Under the pieces are notes generated by a model. That model was not told the DNA's origin. It saw nothing but the letters and a program-made list of their open reading frames with translations, and did not search any database. From assembly GCF_040717535.1 (NCBI RefSeq), contig NZ_JBFEFI010000006.1:310001-374000 (forward strand): DNA of 64,000 nt, read 5' to 3'. Source of the DNA: Thalassoglobus sp. JC818. GTDB lineage: Bacteria; Planctomycetota; Planctomycetia; Planctomycetales; Planctomycetaceae. The position numbers were made by a program, and so were the translations under genes. Below are positions 37,003-45,997 of the stretch, in pieces (the stretch's first letter is position 1; every line of letters begins with the position of its first letter).

Positions 37003-37416
37003 CTAACCCAGAGCGGCATCCAGGACCGCTTCGTCGACAAATATTGGCTTCGGCGGGTCATAGTGTGCAGCTAAGGCGATTGCATCGCTGGGACGACTGT
37101 CAATCTCGACGATTTCTCCCTGATGCCGAATTCTCAGCACAGCGTAGTACGTGTGCTCGACAAGATTCGTGATGACGATGTCTTCCAGCTCTCCGCCCAT
37201 CTCTTCGATGACGCTCTTCAACAGATCGTGAGTCAACGGCCGCTGCGGAACGTGCCCCTGGACGCTGCGATCGATGCTGGTCGCCTCGAAAATCCCAATG
37301 ACAATCGGAAAATACCGATGCTCACTGTTTTCGGAATCTACCTCTCGCAAATACACCATTTGCTGATCTGTCAGCTCACTGATGATAATTCTTGCGAGTT
37401 CCATTTGAATGAGCAC
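37003..37416 (-). CDS. BFN/DUF151-family protein (bifunctional nuclease type)
   Basis: The 137-residue protein is the DUF151/BFN domain, with YLREVDSENSEHRYFPIVIGIFEA, TNLVEHTYYAVLRIRHQGEIVEIDSRPSDAIALA and PKPIFVDEAVL. Plant BFN1 and related members have nuclease activity; the bacterial role is uncertain, with a suggested link to nucleic-acid turnover. The start is GTG at 37416 with AAGGAG about 10 bp upstream; an in-frame ATG follows at 37404. It ends convergently with the kinase gene. Confidence 0.9.
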   Translation of the reverse strand: MLIQMELARIIISELTDQQMVYLREVDSENSEHRYFPIVIGIFEATSIDRSVQGHVPQRPLTHDLLKSVIEEMGGELEDIVITNLVEHTYYAVLRIRHQGEIVEIDSRPSDAIALAAHYDPPKPIFVDEAVLDAALG

Positions 37417-37565
37417 GTAAGCATCTCCTTTGAATCAATCGTTCTGCAAACGTGAGTATATGTCCAGCCTCAACATTTTTCGAGTTGGTTCGCACCGTCT
37501 CGCTTGAGCGAACACTGCAAAAAGACTGACCAAACCATCGTCGGTCAGATTCAGAAAAACGAGAC

Positions 37566-38720
37566 TCAGGCCCAGACCAACTTCGAAACGCGCCCCGGTT
37601 CAACCCATTCCACGACATAGCAGTTTCCATCCACATCGAATGCAACATCGTGTGGATGGACAAACTTTCCGGGCTCCCACGAGTCACGACTTTCGCGAAT
37701 ACCTTGTTGTCCCAAGACGAGTTGTGTCCATTCTGGTTCTCCTCCAAGCTGTGCGACGACTTGGTCCATAGAGTCGAGAACAATCAACCGGCAATGCAGG
37801 TCAGCCACGACCATAAGATCTTCCCAGACGTTCATGTTCGAGGGAGAACTCAAACCAGGGCACAAAGTGACGATCGATCCATCAGATCTATCTTCAAGCT
37901 CCCGCTCAGAGCTCGTCCGTTCTTGCGAGTCCTCGCTCTGTGCGAGTTGATTGGAATCACCTTGAAGAGTCTTCACGAGAGTTCCGTCAGGACTGAAGTA
38001 CTGAAGTCGAGCGTTTCCGCGGTCAGCCACGATCAACTGCCCGTCCTCTCCTCGATTCGGAACAAAGACCAGCCCATGCGGAATCTGAAACTGCCCCGGC
38101 TGCGATCCGTGCCCGCCGACCGCTGACATCCACTGTCCCTGAGCATCGAATCGATGGACATAGTCCGAGCCGTATCCGTCTCCGAGATACCACTGTTCAT
38201 CTGTGCCGAACGCAACATTCGTTGGACAGAAAGAGTCTAAGCTTTGATAGAGATTTGACTCGCGAGGGTAACGCTTCTTCCAGATCCACTCCCCGAACAA
38301 ATCGCACTTCACGACCTGACGATGAAGGATATCACACAAGTAGAGAAACTCCTCTCCTCCTTCTTCGCGAATCGAAATGCCATGCCCTCCTCCGGCAAAC
38401 TCCTGGCCAAAGGAACGGACATATCGTCCTTCAGAATCGAACACAACGACCGTATCGCAGGGACGCTTCGCATCTCCCTGATGAACGATATAGACAAACC
38501 CGGAACGATCGAGAGCGACTCCGTGAGTATTCCGCCACGTAATGTGATTCGGAACTTCCCCCCAGTCATGTTCGCATTCGAAGACAAATTCTCCGTCGCC
38601 CACCGTTGGTGTTTTCAAACCAGACTTGTCTTCAACTCCTATTACCGCAGGCGGATGCCCACAGAACAGAGAAGCTGCCCCAGCTGCGATCAGAAAATCT
38701 CTGCGACTCACAGAAGTCAT
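37566..38720 (-). CDS. Tat-exported NHL/6-bladed propeller protein
   Basis: The 384-residue protein opens with a twin-arginine signal (MTSVSRRDFLIAAGAASLFCG) and then repeats of the NHL propeller type, e.g. NTHGVALDRSGFVYIVHQGD, GQFQIPHGLVFVPNRGEDGQLIVADRGNARLQYFS and FVHPHDVAFDVDGNCYVVEWV. These build a 6-bladed beta propeller, exported folded to the periplasm. The frame runs on to 38858, but that part is the translated dispersed repeat copy E and random sequence; ATG 38720 is the true start. No ligand or enzymatic role can be inferred. Confidence 0.9.
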   Translation of the reverse strand: MTSVSRRDFLIAAGAASLFCGHPPAVIGVEDKSGLKTPTVGDGEFVFECEHDWGEVPNHITWRNTHGVALDRSGFVYIVHQGDAKRPCDTVVVFDSEGRYVRSFGQEFAGGGHGISIREEGGEEFLYLCDILHRQVVKCDLFGEWIWKKRYPRESNLYQSLDSFCPTNVAFGTDEQWYLGDGYGSDYVHRFDAQGQWMSAVGGHGSQPGQFQIPHGLVFVPNRGEDGQLIVADRGNARLQYFSPDGTLVKTLQGDSNQLAQSEDSQERTSSERELEDRSDGSIVTLCPGLSSPSNMNVWEDLMVVADLHCRLIVLDSMDQVVAQLGGEPEWTQLVLGQQGIRESRDSWEPGKFVHPHDVAFDVDGNCYVVEWVEPGRVSKLVWA

Positions 38721-38749
38721 GGTGAACTCCAAACTGGAGAGGGTGCTGC

Positions 38750-38798
38750 TCGAGCAAGTTGCTCTTTCCTGTGCACACAAAATCAGAAACTGTTCTAA
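38750..38798 (+). repeat. Dispersed intergenic repeat, short copy E
   Basis: TCGAGCAAGTTGCTCTTTCC, TGTGCACACAAAATCAGAAA, then CTGTTCTAA. This is exactly the full repeat with the segment between its two GTGCAC hexamers removed. It lies about 30 bp upstream of the propeller gene's start, between it and murA. Confidence 0.8.
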
Positions 38799-38868
38799 CG
38801 GGCTGTCCGACAACTCGCGAACATCATTCAATTCACCATGATGATAATGAATCCGCAACCAGCGAGCA

Positions 38869-40185
38869 TCAGGCAGAGTGCCGCATCTCTGTCTGGACGG
38901 GTTTCATGCAGTCCGCAGCATCCATTCGCTCGATGTCAGCTCCGACACAACGCAGCTTACTTTCAAGCACCTCATATCCGCGATCGAGATGATAAATTCG
39001 TCGGACGACTGTTTCACCCTGAGCAACCAATCCCGCGAGAACCAGTGCCGCACTCGCGCGAAGATCGCTCGCCATCACGTGTGTGCCCTGCAACCGATCC
39101 ACTCCGCGAATCACAGCCCGGTTTCCGAATTGTTGAATGCTGGCACCCATGCGGTTCAATTCCGCGCAATGAATGAAACGATCGGGAAACACCTGATCGC
39201 GAATCGAACTCTGACCGCGAATCGTAGACAGGAAGGCCATCAGCTGCGCTTGAACATCGGTCGGCACTCCAGGATATGGAACGGCAGACACTCGCAGCGG
39301 TCGAAATGAGTTACCTGTCGCATCCACTCGAACGGAACTGCTGCTTGTCGCTTCAACAGCGACTCCGATATCACTCAGCACTTCGAGGACTGCTTCCAGA
39401 TGAGAAACACACAGGTCATCGACAGCCAAACTCCCCCGCGTGATCGCCCCGGCAATCAGTAGAGTGGCTGCTTCGATTCGATCCGGGATGATGGTGAACT
39501 CCGTCCCACGTAGACCTTCCACACCTTCAATCTCAATCGTCTCTGTGCCAGCCCCTTCAATCTTCGCTCCCATCGCGTTCAGGAACTCAGCCAGCGCAAC
39601 GACTTCCGGTTCCTGGGCAGCGCCTTCGATAGATGTTTTTCCATGAGCAAGAGTGGCTGCACTCATTACGTTGCAAGTTCCAGTCACGGAACTCCCGAAC
39701 GGGCCACTCATTGTGACACGCGCCCCTCGGAGCTTTTGCGCTGAAGCTACGACACTTCCATTGCGAATCTCAATATCAGCGCCAAGAGCTGACAGTCCCT
39801 GAAGGTGAAGATCGATCGGTCGGTGTCCAATCTGACATCCGCCGGGAAGTGAGACGCGAGCGAACCCACGCTTGGCAAGCAGAGGTCCGAGAACGCAAAC
39901 ACTCGCTCGCATCTTCCGAACCAGTTCGTACTCCGCTTCGGATGACGACTCCTCGACCACTTCAATCGACAGCGTGCCGTCTTGCGAAGTCCGGACAGCA
40001 CAGCCCAGATCGGTGAGAAGCTGCCCGAGTGTCTGAACATCCACGAGGTTTGGAACACGCTCGAGAATTGTGGGGCCTTCGGCCAGCAGACAGCTTGCCA
40101 TCATTGGCAGTGCCGCATTCTTGGAACCACTTGCGGAGACCACTCCAGACAAGGGAACTCCGCCGCGAATTCTGAGAACATCCAT
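38869..40185 (-). CDS. murA: UDP-N-acetylglucosamine 1-carboxyvinyltransferase
   Basis: The 438-residue protein is MurA, which adds enolpyruvate from PEP to UDP-GlcNAc in the first committed step of peptidoglycan synthesis. It has the conserved Lys in GSKNAALP (Lys22) and the active-site Cys in LPGGCQIGHRP (Cys117); the Cys makes it a fosfomycin-sensitive-type enzyme in principle. It starts 5 bp after the prmC stop, in a prfA-prmC-murA run. The presence of murA fits the later finding that planctomycetes have peptidoglycan. ATG 40185 is used, not the first frame start at 40218. Confidence 0.96.
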   Translation of the reverse strand: MDVLRIRGGVPLSGVVSASGSKNAALPMMASCLLAEGPTILERVPNLVDVQTLGQLLTDLGCAVRTSQDGTLSIEVVEESSSEAEYELVRKMRASVCVLGPLLAKRGFARVSLPGGCQIGHRPIDLHLQGLSALGADIEIRNGSVVASAQKLRGARVTMSGPFGSSVTGTCNVMSAATLAHGKTSIEGAAQEPEVVALAEFLNAMGAKIEGAGTETIEIEGVEGLRGTEFTIIPDRIEAATLLIAGAITRGSLAVDDLCVSHLEAVLEVLSDIGVAVEATSSSSVRVDATGNSFRPLRVSAVPYPGVPTDVQAQLMAFLSTIRGQSSIRDQVFPDRFIHCAELNRMGASIQQFGNRAVIRGVDRLQGTHVMASDLRASAALVLAGLVAQGETVVRRIYHLDRGYEVLESKLRCVGADIERMDAADCMKPVQTEMRHSA

Positions 40186-40190
40186 GTCGT

Positions 40191-41096
40191 TTACGCTCCT
40201 GTCGAATCGGATCGGCATCCTACCACGATTCGCAGATTCTGTGACAGATCAGCCACGGCTTCAACCTGATAGAAACCTCTCTGCCGGAGCAACTCGCATG
40301 TTTCATCCGCCTGGCTCGAATCGAGTTCCATCATCAGCCAGCCTTTTGGCCCTAGGAAATCGGGAGCCCGATCAATGATCCGACGGATCAAATCGAGCCC
40401 ATCCGCTCCCCCATCGAGAGCCATTCGCGGCTCATGATCGCGCACGTCGGGATCGAGCGTCTCGATTTCCGCTGACGGGATGTACGGGGGATTACTGACG
40501 ATCAAGTCAAACCGTGCATCATCCGGGATCGGCACGAAGAGATCTCCCTGAAGAAGTTCGACTCGGTCTTCAAGTTGATGCTTTGCAATGTTTCGGGCTG
40601 CTACCTTCGCCGTGTCCGCATTCAACTCAACGGTCGTCACTTTCGACCCAGGATGATTCTTGGCAATCGCGACGGAAATACACGCGCTGCCTGTGCATAG
40701 TTCAAGCACATTGGCCGTCGGCAGCGGTTTGAGAGTCTCAAGAGACGCGACAACTAGTGTTTCTGTGTCCGGTCGCGGGATGAAAACATGACGATCGACC
40801 TCGAAATCGAGGCTGAAAAACTCTCGATGATTGACGAGATAAGCAACCGGTTCCGCCGATGCGCGACGTTTCACCAGTGACCGCATGAGCGTTCGCTCCG
40901 CCTCAGTCAGCGGTTCATCGTATTGAGTATAAAGCTGAATGCGGGGACAGTTTTTCGCATGAGCAAGCAGGATTTCCGCATCCAGTCGCGGATGAGTGCT
41001 TCCCCGTTCGCGGAGGTACGGGATGGTCCATTCGAGGATACGTCTGACGGTCCAGGCATTTCCATCCGAACCAGCCGTCGTTTCAGTCTCCGCCAC
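40191..41096 (-). CDS. prmC: Release-factor glutamine methyltransferase PrmC (HemK)
   Basis: The 301-residue protein has the N-terminal helical domain, the SAM motif VLELCTGSACISVAIAKN, and the catalytic NPPY in LIVSNPPYIPSAEIETLDPDV. PrmC methylates the glutamine of the GGQ motif of release factors 1 and 2. It lies directly downstream of prfA, its substrate gene, as usual, and 5 bp before murA. The start is GTG at 41096. RF1 glutamine methylation here is supported by the intact GGQ in prfA. Confidence 0.96.
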   Translation of the reverse strand: MAETETTAGSDGNAWTVRRILEWTIPYLRERGSTHPRLDAEILLAHAKNCPRIQLYTQYDEPLTEAERTLMRSLVKRRASAEPVAYLVNHREFFSLDFEVDRHVFIPRPDTETLVVASLETLKPLPTANVLELCTGSACISVAIAKNHPGSKVTTVELNADTAKVAARNIAKHQLEDRVELLQGDLFVPIPDDARFDLIVSNPPYIPSAEIETLDPDVRDHEPRMALDGGADGLDLIRRIIDRAPDFLGPKGWLMMELDSSQADETCELLRQRGFYQVEAVADLSQNLRIVVGCRSDSTGA

Positions 41097-41180
41097 AACC
41101 CTCCTCCTCCATGACCCGTATCACGAACTCTCTGATGCCATTCTCGCGAACCCCATTTCGCACGTCTGACAGAAGAACTG

Positions 41181-42245
41181 TCACTTCTTCTTCAGCTTTT
41201 CCTGTCGATCAAATTCCAGCATCGCTTCGATCAACTCAGTCAGGTTCCCCTGCATAATCTGATCGAGTTTATAAAGAGTGAGGCCGATCCGGTGATCAGT
41301 GCATCGTCCGTCGGGAAAATTGTACGTTCGAATGCGGGAGCTTCGATCGCCGGTCCCGATCAAAGTTCGACGCTCTTCGGCGCGTTCCGCGTTCGCCTGT
41401 CGCTCCTTCTCTTCAAGAATACGACCACGCAAGACGCGCATCGCCTTGGCTTTGTTTTTGTGCTGACTCTTTTCGTCCTGGCACTTCACGACAATCCCGG
41501 TCGGAAGGTGCGTGATTCGGACGGCGCTTTCCGTCTTGTTGACCTTTTGACCGCCGGGACCGCCAGCTCGCATGGTGTCGATCTGGAGTTCGTCGTCTTT
41601 GATCTCTAACTCGACCTCGGAAACTTCCGGCAACACAGCGACCGTTGCAGCACTCGTGTGAATCCGCCCTTGAGTTTCCGTTTCGGGAACTCTCTGAACA
41701 CGATGGCCACCACTCTCAAACTGCAGCTGATGAAACGCACCTTCCCCGGTGATCGAAAAGACAATTTCCTTGAAGCCGCCCATGTCTGAATGACTCGCTT
41801 CGATGAGTTCAAGCTTCCATCCCTGAACTTCAACATACCGCGAGTACATCTGGAACAGGTCGTTGGCGAACAGGGCTGCCTCTTCCCCACCTGTGCCTGC
41901 CCTGATTTCCATAATCAATCCGCCGCGGGTGATAGCGTCACCAGCAACGACGATTTCTTCGAGGCGTTCTTCAAGCTCTTCCAAGCTTCCTTGAAGCTCA
42001 TCGAGTTCTGCCTGAGCGTATTCGCGAGACTCGCGATCCGTCTCAACTTCGAGCATTTCTTCAGCCGCGAGGATATCGGCCTTCAAGCGGCGATGTTCAA
42101 GCACTGCCTCGGCCACTTTCTTCAATCCGCCGTATTCTCGCTGAATCTCGACCATTAACGAAGGTTTTCCAAGCACCTCCGGATCCATCAGTTGCTTTTC
42201 AAGCTCCTGGAATCTTTCAAGCTTCGTTTCCAGACTTGGAAACAT
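41181..42245 (-). CDS. prfA: Peptide chain release factor 1
   Basis: The 354-residue protein is RF1, which recognises UAA and UAG stop codons. It has the GGQ motif ([22 protein letters not shown]) and a full domain-2/4 core ([27 protein letters not shown]). The tripeptide anticodon region fits RF1 more than RF2, and no in-frame frameshift site is visible, as expected. ATG 42245 has a clear GGAGA ribosome-binding site. prmC follows 84 bp later; rpmE2 lies upstream across a 361-bp gap with a terminator. Confidence 0.95.
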   Translation of the reverse strand: MFPSLETKLERFQELEKQLMDPEVLGKPSLMVEIQREYGGLKKVAEAVLEHRRLKADILAAEEMLEVETDRESREYAQAELDELQGSLEELEERLEEIVVAGDAITRGGLIMEIRAGTGGEEAALFANDLFQMYSRYVEVQGWKLELIEASHSDMGGFKEIVFSITGEGAFHQLQFESGGHRVQRVPETETQGRIHTSAATVAVLPEVSEVELEIKDDELQIDTMRAGGPGGQKVNKTESAVRITHLPTGIVVKCQDEKSQHKNKAKAMRVLRGRILEEKERQANAERAEERRTLIGTGDRSSRIRTYNFPDGRCTDHRIGLTLYKLDQIMQGNLTELIEAMLEFDRQEKLKKK

Positions 42246-42550
42246 GACGTTCTCCTTGAATCCTGCTGTTGTCTACCAACGTCGTTGCGGCACCGAATTT
42301 TTCGTTCCCAAGCGGCGGTTGAGGTCGATCCTAAGGAAGTTTTGATCCTCCGAATTTCGCACCACCAAGTGAGCATCTCTTACTGATCTTTGAACGGAAA
42401 GAATGGCGTCAATCTGTCTCATTCGAAACATGCAGCGCTTGCTCATAGGCTTCGCTGCAAATCAGAGTTCGGATGCTCTAGAGAAAGGGGAGATCAGTCT
42501 AGGTCATGATGTCATGCAATCAGCAACGGGAAAAAGAATCGTCGGAGAAC
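42246..42550. other. Intergenic between rpmE2 and prfA
   Basis: This non-coding region must contain the prfA promoter. A stretch at about 42430-42482 ending in ATGCTCTAGA resembles the right half of the dispersed repeat, but too weakly to call a copy. Confidence 0.4.
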
Positions 42551-42584
42551 AAAAGAGGACGCTTCCGGAATCCGGCTGCGTCCT
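42551..42584 (-). terminator. Intrinsic terminator of rpmE2
   Basis: On the minus strand, arms AGGACGC and GCGTCCT with an inner CCGG/CCGG pairing are followed by CTTTTG. It lies 22 bp past the rpmE2 stop, so rpmE2 is probably separated from prfA transcription. Confidence 0.75.
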
Positions 42585-42606
42585 GAGAGATCATCGAACT
42601 CAATTG

Positions 42607-42867
42607 TTACTCGGCCGACTTTTTGCCCCAGCCATATTTCTTCTGGAACTTCTCGACGCGACCAGCGGAGTCGACGTACTTCATTTTTCCAGTGTAGAAC
42701 GGGTGCGATGCAGCACTGATATCCACTGTCACGAGTGGATACTCATTGCCGTCTTCCCACTTGATCGTCTCTTTGGACGACATGGTCGATCGAGTCAGAA
42801 ACTTGAAGTCCGCCCCGACATCATGGAACACGACGGGATGATAGTCTGGGTGAATGCCGTCTTTCAT
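42607..42867 (-). CDS. rpmE2: 50S ribosomal protein bL31, type B
   Basis: The 86-residue protein is bL31: [67 protein letters not shown]. The Cys zinc ligands of type A are absent, so it is the zinc-independent type B form. In many bacteria type B is made under zinc limitation, but it can be the only L31. The gene starts the rpmE-prfA-prmC-murA cluster common in bacteria. ATG 42867 begins the conserved KxGIHP. Confidence 0.95.
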   Translation of the reverse strand: MKDGIHPDYHPVVFHDVGADFKFLTRSTMSSKETIKWEDGNEYPLVTVDISAASHPFYTGKMKYVDSAGRVEKFQKKYGWGKKSAE

Positions 42868-43324
42868 TGCCTTGTCATCACTTCTTGAGTTGAATGTTAC
42901 AAGTGATCGAATTCAGTCTCGACCGATCAACCACCTTGAAGGTTGCACTCAACCGGTCTTCCGAACCTGTCACTGCACTAACGTTTTTGATCTCGTACGA
43001 ACGACTGGAATCCCCGACCCCACGCTGATGCATCTCTACTCAGAAGCCATTTCATTTTGATGCGCGTGGAGAAAAGTGATGATTCACAGCGAACGTGATA
43101 AATTCGGCCGTTTCCCGCGATACGGTTTACAGTGCCATAGAATCAATGACAGGATGACCGCGGAAAGCTCGTTCTTCACCCGACAAATTTGCCGAATGAA
43201 TTACGAATCGCGAATGATACCGCATTCTGTGTCGCTCGGCAATCGTGCCTGCGACCTAAGAATTCAACCGTAACTCCATGTGATGAAGCGACTTACAGGA
43301 AGCTTCACGAATCCTTTCGAGAAA
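42868..43324. other. Intergenic, nothing recognised
   Basis: These 457 bp precede rpmE2 on its strand and follow an exported-protein gene. Short frames here are unconvincing. The rpmE2 promoter must be near 42900, but I could not identify boxes. Confidence 0.4.
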
Positions 43325-43909
43325 TTATAAAGCGTACGGTTGCTCGGATTCCTTATCGGCTCCGTAGGACTTGCGGAACGCTTCGATCTGCTGGGCGACC
43401 GATTCTGACGGTCCCACCATCTTCAGGAAGTAGTTTCCACCCGATTTCGAGGTCAGCATGACAGCGACCATTCGGTAGTCCGGAGTTGGAGTCGTGCGAC
43501 GCAAAATCGGTGGACCATCTGGTTTCTTGTACGTTCCAGCCAGATCGACGAGGACGTATTTGCCCTGAGTCGAATCTCCCTGAACCGTGGTGACCTTGCG
43601 ATCGCCAGCTTCAAACTGGTCAATCCATCTTCGCACGTTGTCGCTCACCGATCCTCCGAATGGAGGGAAAACGACAAACTCGATCGCATCTTGCCCGTCC
43701 TCAGCAGACGGAATTTCGAATTGCAAGAGACGCAGATTGTTGGAGGGTTGTTGATTTTTCCACGAAGCTGGAACGTTCAACTTCAGATCCTGAGCCTGTA
43801 CCTCAACAGTTTTTTCACCTGCGGCAGGTTCGTCGGCAGAGACGATGGAGTTTGACAACTGAAAGACCGGCACACACAGGAGTCCGAGACAAATATGGAG
43901 AGCTCTCAT
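43325..43909 (-). CDS. Exported protein of unknown function
   Basis: The 194-residue protein has a signal peptide (MRALHICLGLLCVPVFQLSNS), then a compact domain: VPASWKNQQPSNNLRLLQFEIP, FPPFGGSVSDNVRRWIDQFE, TTVQGDSTQGKYVLVDLAGTY and YFLKMVGPSESVAQQIEAFRKS. I recall the same pattern from other planctomycete hypothetical exported proteins, but it has no assigned function. ATG 43909 is used; the frame continues to 43963. It follows folK on the same strand by 125 bp and may be in the same transcript. Confidence 0.75.
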   Translation of the reverse strand: MRALHICLGLLCVPVFQLSNSIVSADEPAAGEKTVEVQAQDLKLNVPASWKNQQPSNNLRLLQFEIPSAEDGQDAIEFVVFPPFGGSVSDNVRRWIDQFEAGDRKVTTVQGDSTQGKYVLVDLAGTYKKPDGPPILRRTTPTPDYRMVAVMLTSKSGGNYFLKMVGPSESVAQQIEAFRKSYGADKESEQPYAL

Positions 43910-44034
43910 TGGTTTTCTCGACAGGAGATTCAAAACATGGAATGTCTTCTCACTTCGATCCAATTCTGTGCATCCAACATTCAGTTTTCAATTGACTTCT
44001 CGTTTCTTTTGTCGAGAGAAGCGTTTCCTGCAAT

Positions 44035-44559
44035 TCACAGCACGATGTCGTCGCTCCGTTTGAGATCGCCCCGGCCCGGCACTTGTGCATCCAACTCGCG
44101 AAGCGTGATATTGAGTTGAGGATGCACAAATTCAGGGTCAAGTTCGCAGAGCGGGCGCGAGAGAAACGGTCGCCCGGGGATATCTGGATCCGGAATCGTT
44201 AAGCCATCTTCAGTGATCACAGCGTCCCCGAAGAACGCGATGTCGAGATCGATCGTTCGTGGCCCATTCTTGTTCGACGGATCTCGAACTCTTCCAAGGT
44301 TTGATTCGATTGTCCGCAGTACTTGAAATTTGAGATCGCGGGCAGACAGGTTCGTTTCAACGAGAACGGCCGCATTCGCGAATGCTGCCTGGTCAAGAAA
44401 ACCGACCGGTGAGGAAATCCAGACTGAAGAGACCCTGACCACCTTGGCGAAATGCCTCAGCTGCCGAACCGCAGCTGGCAAGTTTTCCTCGGGTGAGATG
44501 TTGGAACCGAGAGTCACGAAGACCCGATAAATTGGATTAACGTCCGGGAGGTCGTTCAT
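44035..44559 (-). CDS. folK: 2-amino-4-hydroxy-6-hydroxymethyldihydropteridine diphosphokinase
   Basis: The 174-residue protein is HPPK, which transfers pyrophosphate from ATP to hydroxymethyldihydropterin in folate synthesis. Conserved parts are VFVTLGSNISPEENL, VSSVWISSPVGFLDQAAFANAAV, the catalytic GPRTIDLDIAFFG and TIPDPDIPGRPFLSRPLCEL. Its ATG (44559) overlaps the folB stop by one base (TGATG), so the two are translationally coupled. The order folB-folK is as in many bacteria. Confidence 0.96.
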   Translation of the reverse strand: MNDLPDVNPIYRVFVTLGSNISPEENLPAAVRQLRHFAKVVRVSSVWISSPVGFLDQAAFANAAVLVETNLSARDLKFQVLRTIESNLGRVRDPSNKNGPRTIDLDIAFFGDAVITEDGLTIPDPDIPGRPFLSRPLCELDPEFVHPQLNITLRELDAQVPGRGDLKRSDDIVL

Positions 44560-44927
44560 CAGCTTGGTCGATCTTTTTGACAACGCTCGATTGTGACCCC
44601 AACGGAGCGAGAGAAGCGTAATGCTCCCGGCTTTTCTACAGTCACCCAAACGCGTTGGACGCGGGAGTCCGACAAGCTGATCCAGGCAATTTCAGCGGCC
44701 AGTTTTTCGACGAGCAGAAAACTCGACTTCTCGGTGAAATGCAACACCTGTTTACATATGGTCTTGTAATTGACAGCATCATTCATGCTGTCCGATTCGC
44801 CGGCAGCCCGTAAATCGACTTCGAACTTCAAGTTGATGAGAACGTCCTGACGTTTCTCACGCTCTTCCGCATTCACACCAATAATTGTGCGTACGAGCAA
44901 GTCTTTGATCTCAATATAATCCGCCAT
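44559..44927 (-). CDS. folB: Dihydroneopterin aldolase
   Basis: The 122-residue protein has the FolB pattern: IEIKDLLVRTIIGVNAEEREKRQDVLINL, NYKTICKQVLHFTEKSSFLLVEKLAAEIA and VWVTVEKPGAL. The enzyme cleaves dihydroneopterin to hydroxymethyldihydropterin, the substrate of FolK. ATG 44927 has AGAGGCGGAAG as ribosome-binding site. It overlaps folK and follows the SDR gene by 119 bp; all three are probably one operon. Confidence 0.95.
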   Translation of the reverse strand: MADYIEIKDLLVRTIIGVNAEEREKRQDVLINLKFEVDLRAAGESDSMNDAVNYKTICKQVLHFTEKSSFLLVEKLAAEIAWISLSDSRVQRVWVTVEKPGALRFSRSVGVTIERCQKDRPS

Positions 44928-45046
44928 CTTCCGCCTCTCTCGAACGCAATGGGAGGAAACTTCCCCCTAACCTTCACTACGCCAGTATTTTGACCACACC
45001 TCAATCAACGACATCCCCAAATCGCCAGATTCTCGATTTCGGTGAC

Positions 45047-45787
45047 TCAATTCAAAACAGTGAGTTGTTGCCCGCCGGTGACATGCAAAATCTCTCCCGT
45101 AATAAAGTCTGACTGAAGCAGAAATAGAACCGATTCCGCGATCATCCGTGGATCGCCAGTCTGATTCAGCGGATTAAGCCTGGCTTTCGCCTGGAAGTCG
45201 CTTTCCGATTCCCCCGGAGCTGGCAAGATTGCCCCGGGCGCCACTCCATTCACCCTGACAGATGGCCCGAGTTCTTGAGCCAGGATCTTGGTTTGTGCCA
45301 CCAAGGCTGCCTTGGACATCGTGTACGCACAATGACCAGCAACGGGTGTTGTTCCTCGCCAATCGATGAGATTCACAACGGCAGCTGTCCCGTTTTCTAA
45401 ATTGTTCACCAATTCCTGAGTCAAGAAAAACGGAGAACGCAAGTTAATGTTCGAGTGCCGATCCCAAGACTCGACAGTGGTTGAAGCAAGAGTCCCCGAC
45501 TCGAAAATCGCGGCACAGTTTACGAGAAGCGTGATTTCTCCGAGTGCTGATCGAGCTGCTGAGACAATTGCCCGGGAAGCTTCCACAGGATGTTGCAGGT
45601 CTGCGGAAACTTTCATCGCCTGAACGCCGAGAGCAGTGAACTCGTCGACCGCTGCCTGAGCTTCACCTTCGGAAGATCCGTAGTGCACGCAGACATTCAC
45701 GCCAGCTTTGGCCAGTGAACGTCCGATTTCTCTGCCGATTCGAACCGCTCCGCCCGTGACAATTGCATTTCTGCCTGACAGAATCAT
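45047..45787 (-). CDS. SDR oxidoreductase, pteridine-reductase (FolM)-like
   Basis: The 246-residue protein is a short-chain dehydrogenase with the NADP-binding TGGAVRIGREIG (about 11-22), the N-A region LVNCAAIFES, the catalytic Tyr/Lys pair in YTMSKAAL, and PGAILPAPG. The TGGA.RIG variant of the glycine motif and the neighbouring folB and folK point to pteridine reductase or FolM (dihydromonapterin/dihydrofolate reductase) activity. That assignment rests on context plus the motif. No folA is seen in the window, so it could supply that step. ATG 45787. Confidence 0.8.
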   Translation of the reverse strand: MILSGRNAIVTGGAVRIGREIGRSLAKAGVNVCVHYGSSEGEAQAAVDEFTALGVQAMKVSADLQHPVEASRAIVSAARSALGEITLLVNCAAIFESGTLASTTVESWDRHSNINLRSPFFLTQELVNNLENGTAAVVNLIDWRGTTPVAGHCAYTMSKAALVAQTKILAQELGPSVRVNGVAPGAILPAPGESESDFQAKARLNPLNQTGDPRMIAESVLFLLQSDFITGEILHVTGGQQLTVLN

Positions 45788-45997
45788 TGTTTCCCGATCT
45801 CAATAGTCACGCTGAACACTCCGCAGCAATCATTGAACACTTAAGCCCGAAGCACGGTTCGGGTTCACACTCAATTGGCGAGTCGGTCAATTCTAGAAGG
45901 AAACGTCGATTCTGCGAGTCGACATCTTGTTCGATGCGACCGAACGACTCGTTCACAGTTAAAGCAGTTCGCCGTTCCACCAGGCATTTTGATCTCG

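Noticed and set aside
36990-37010. AAAGAGCATTCTCTAAC as a further copy of the dispersed repeat
   Set aside because: Only the end motif resembles the repeat over about 15 bp, and it partly overlaps the convergent hairpin; chance is likely.
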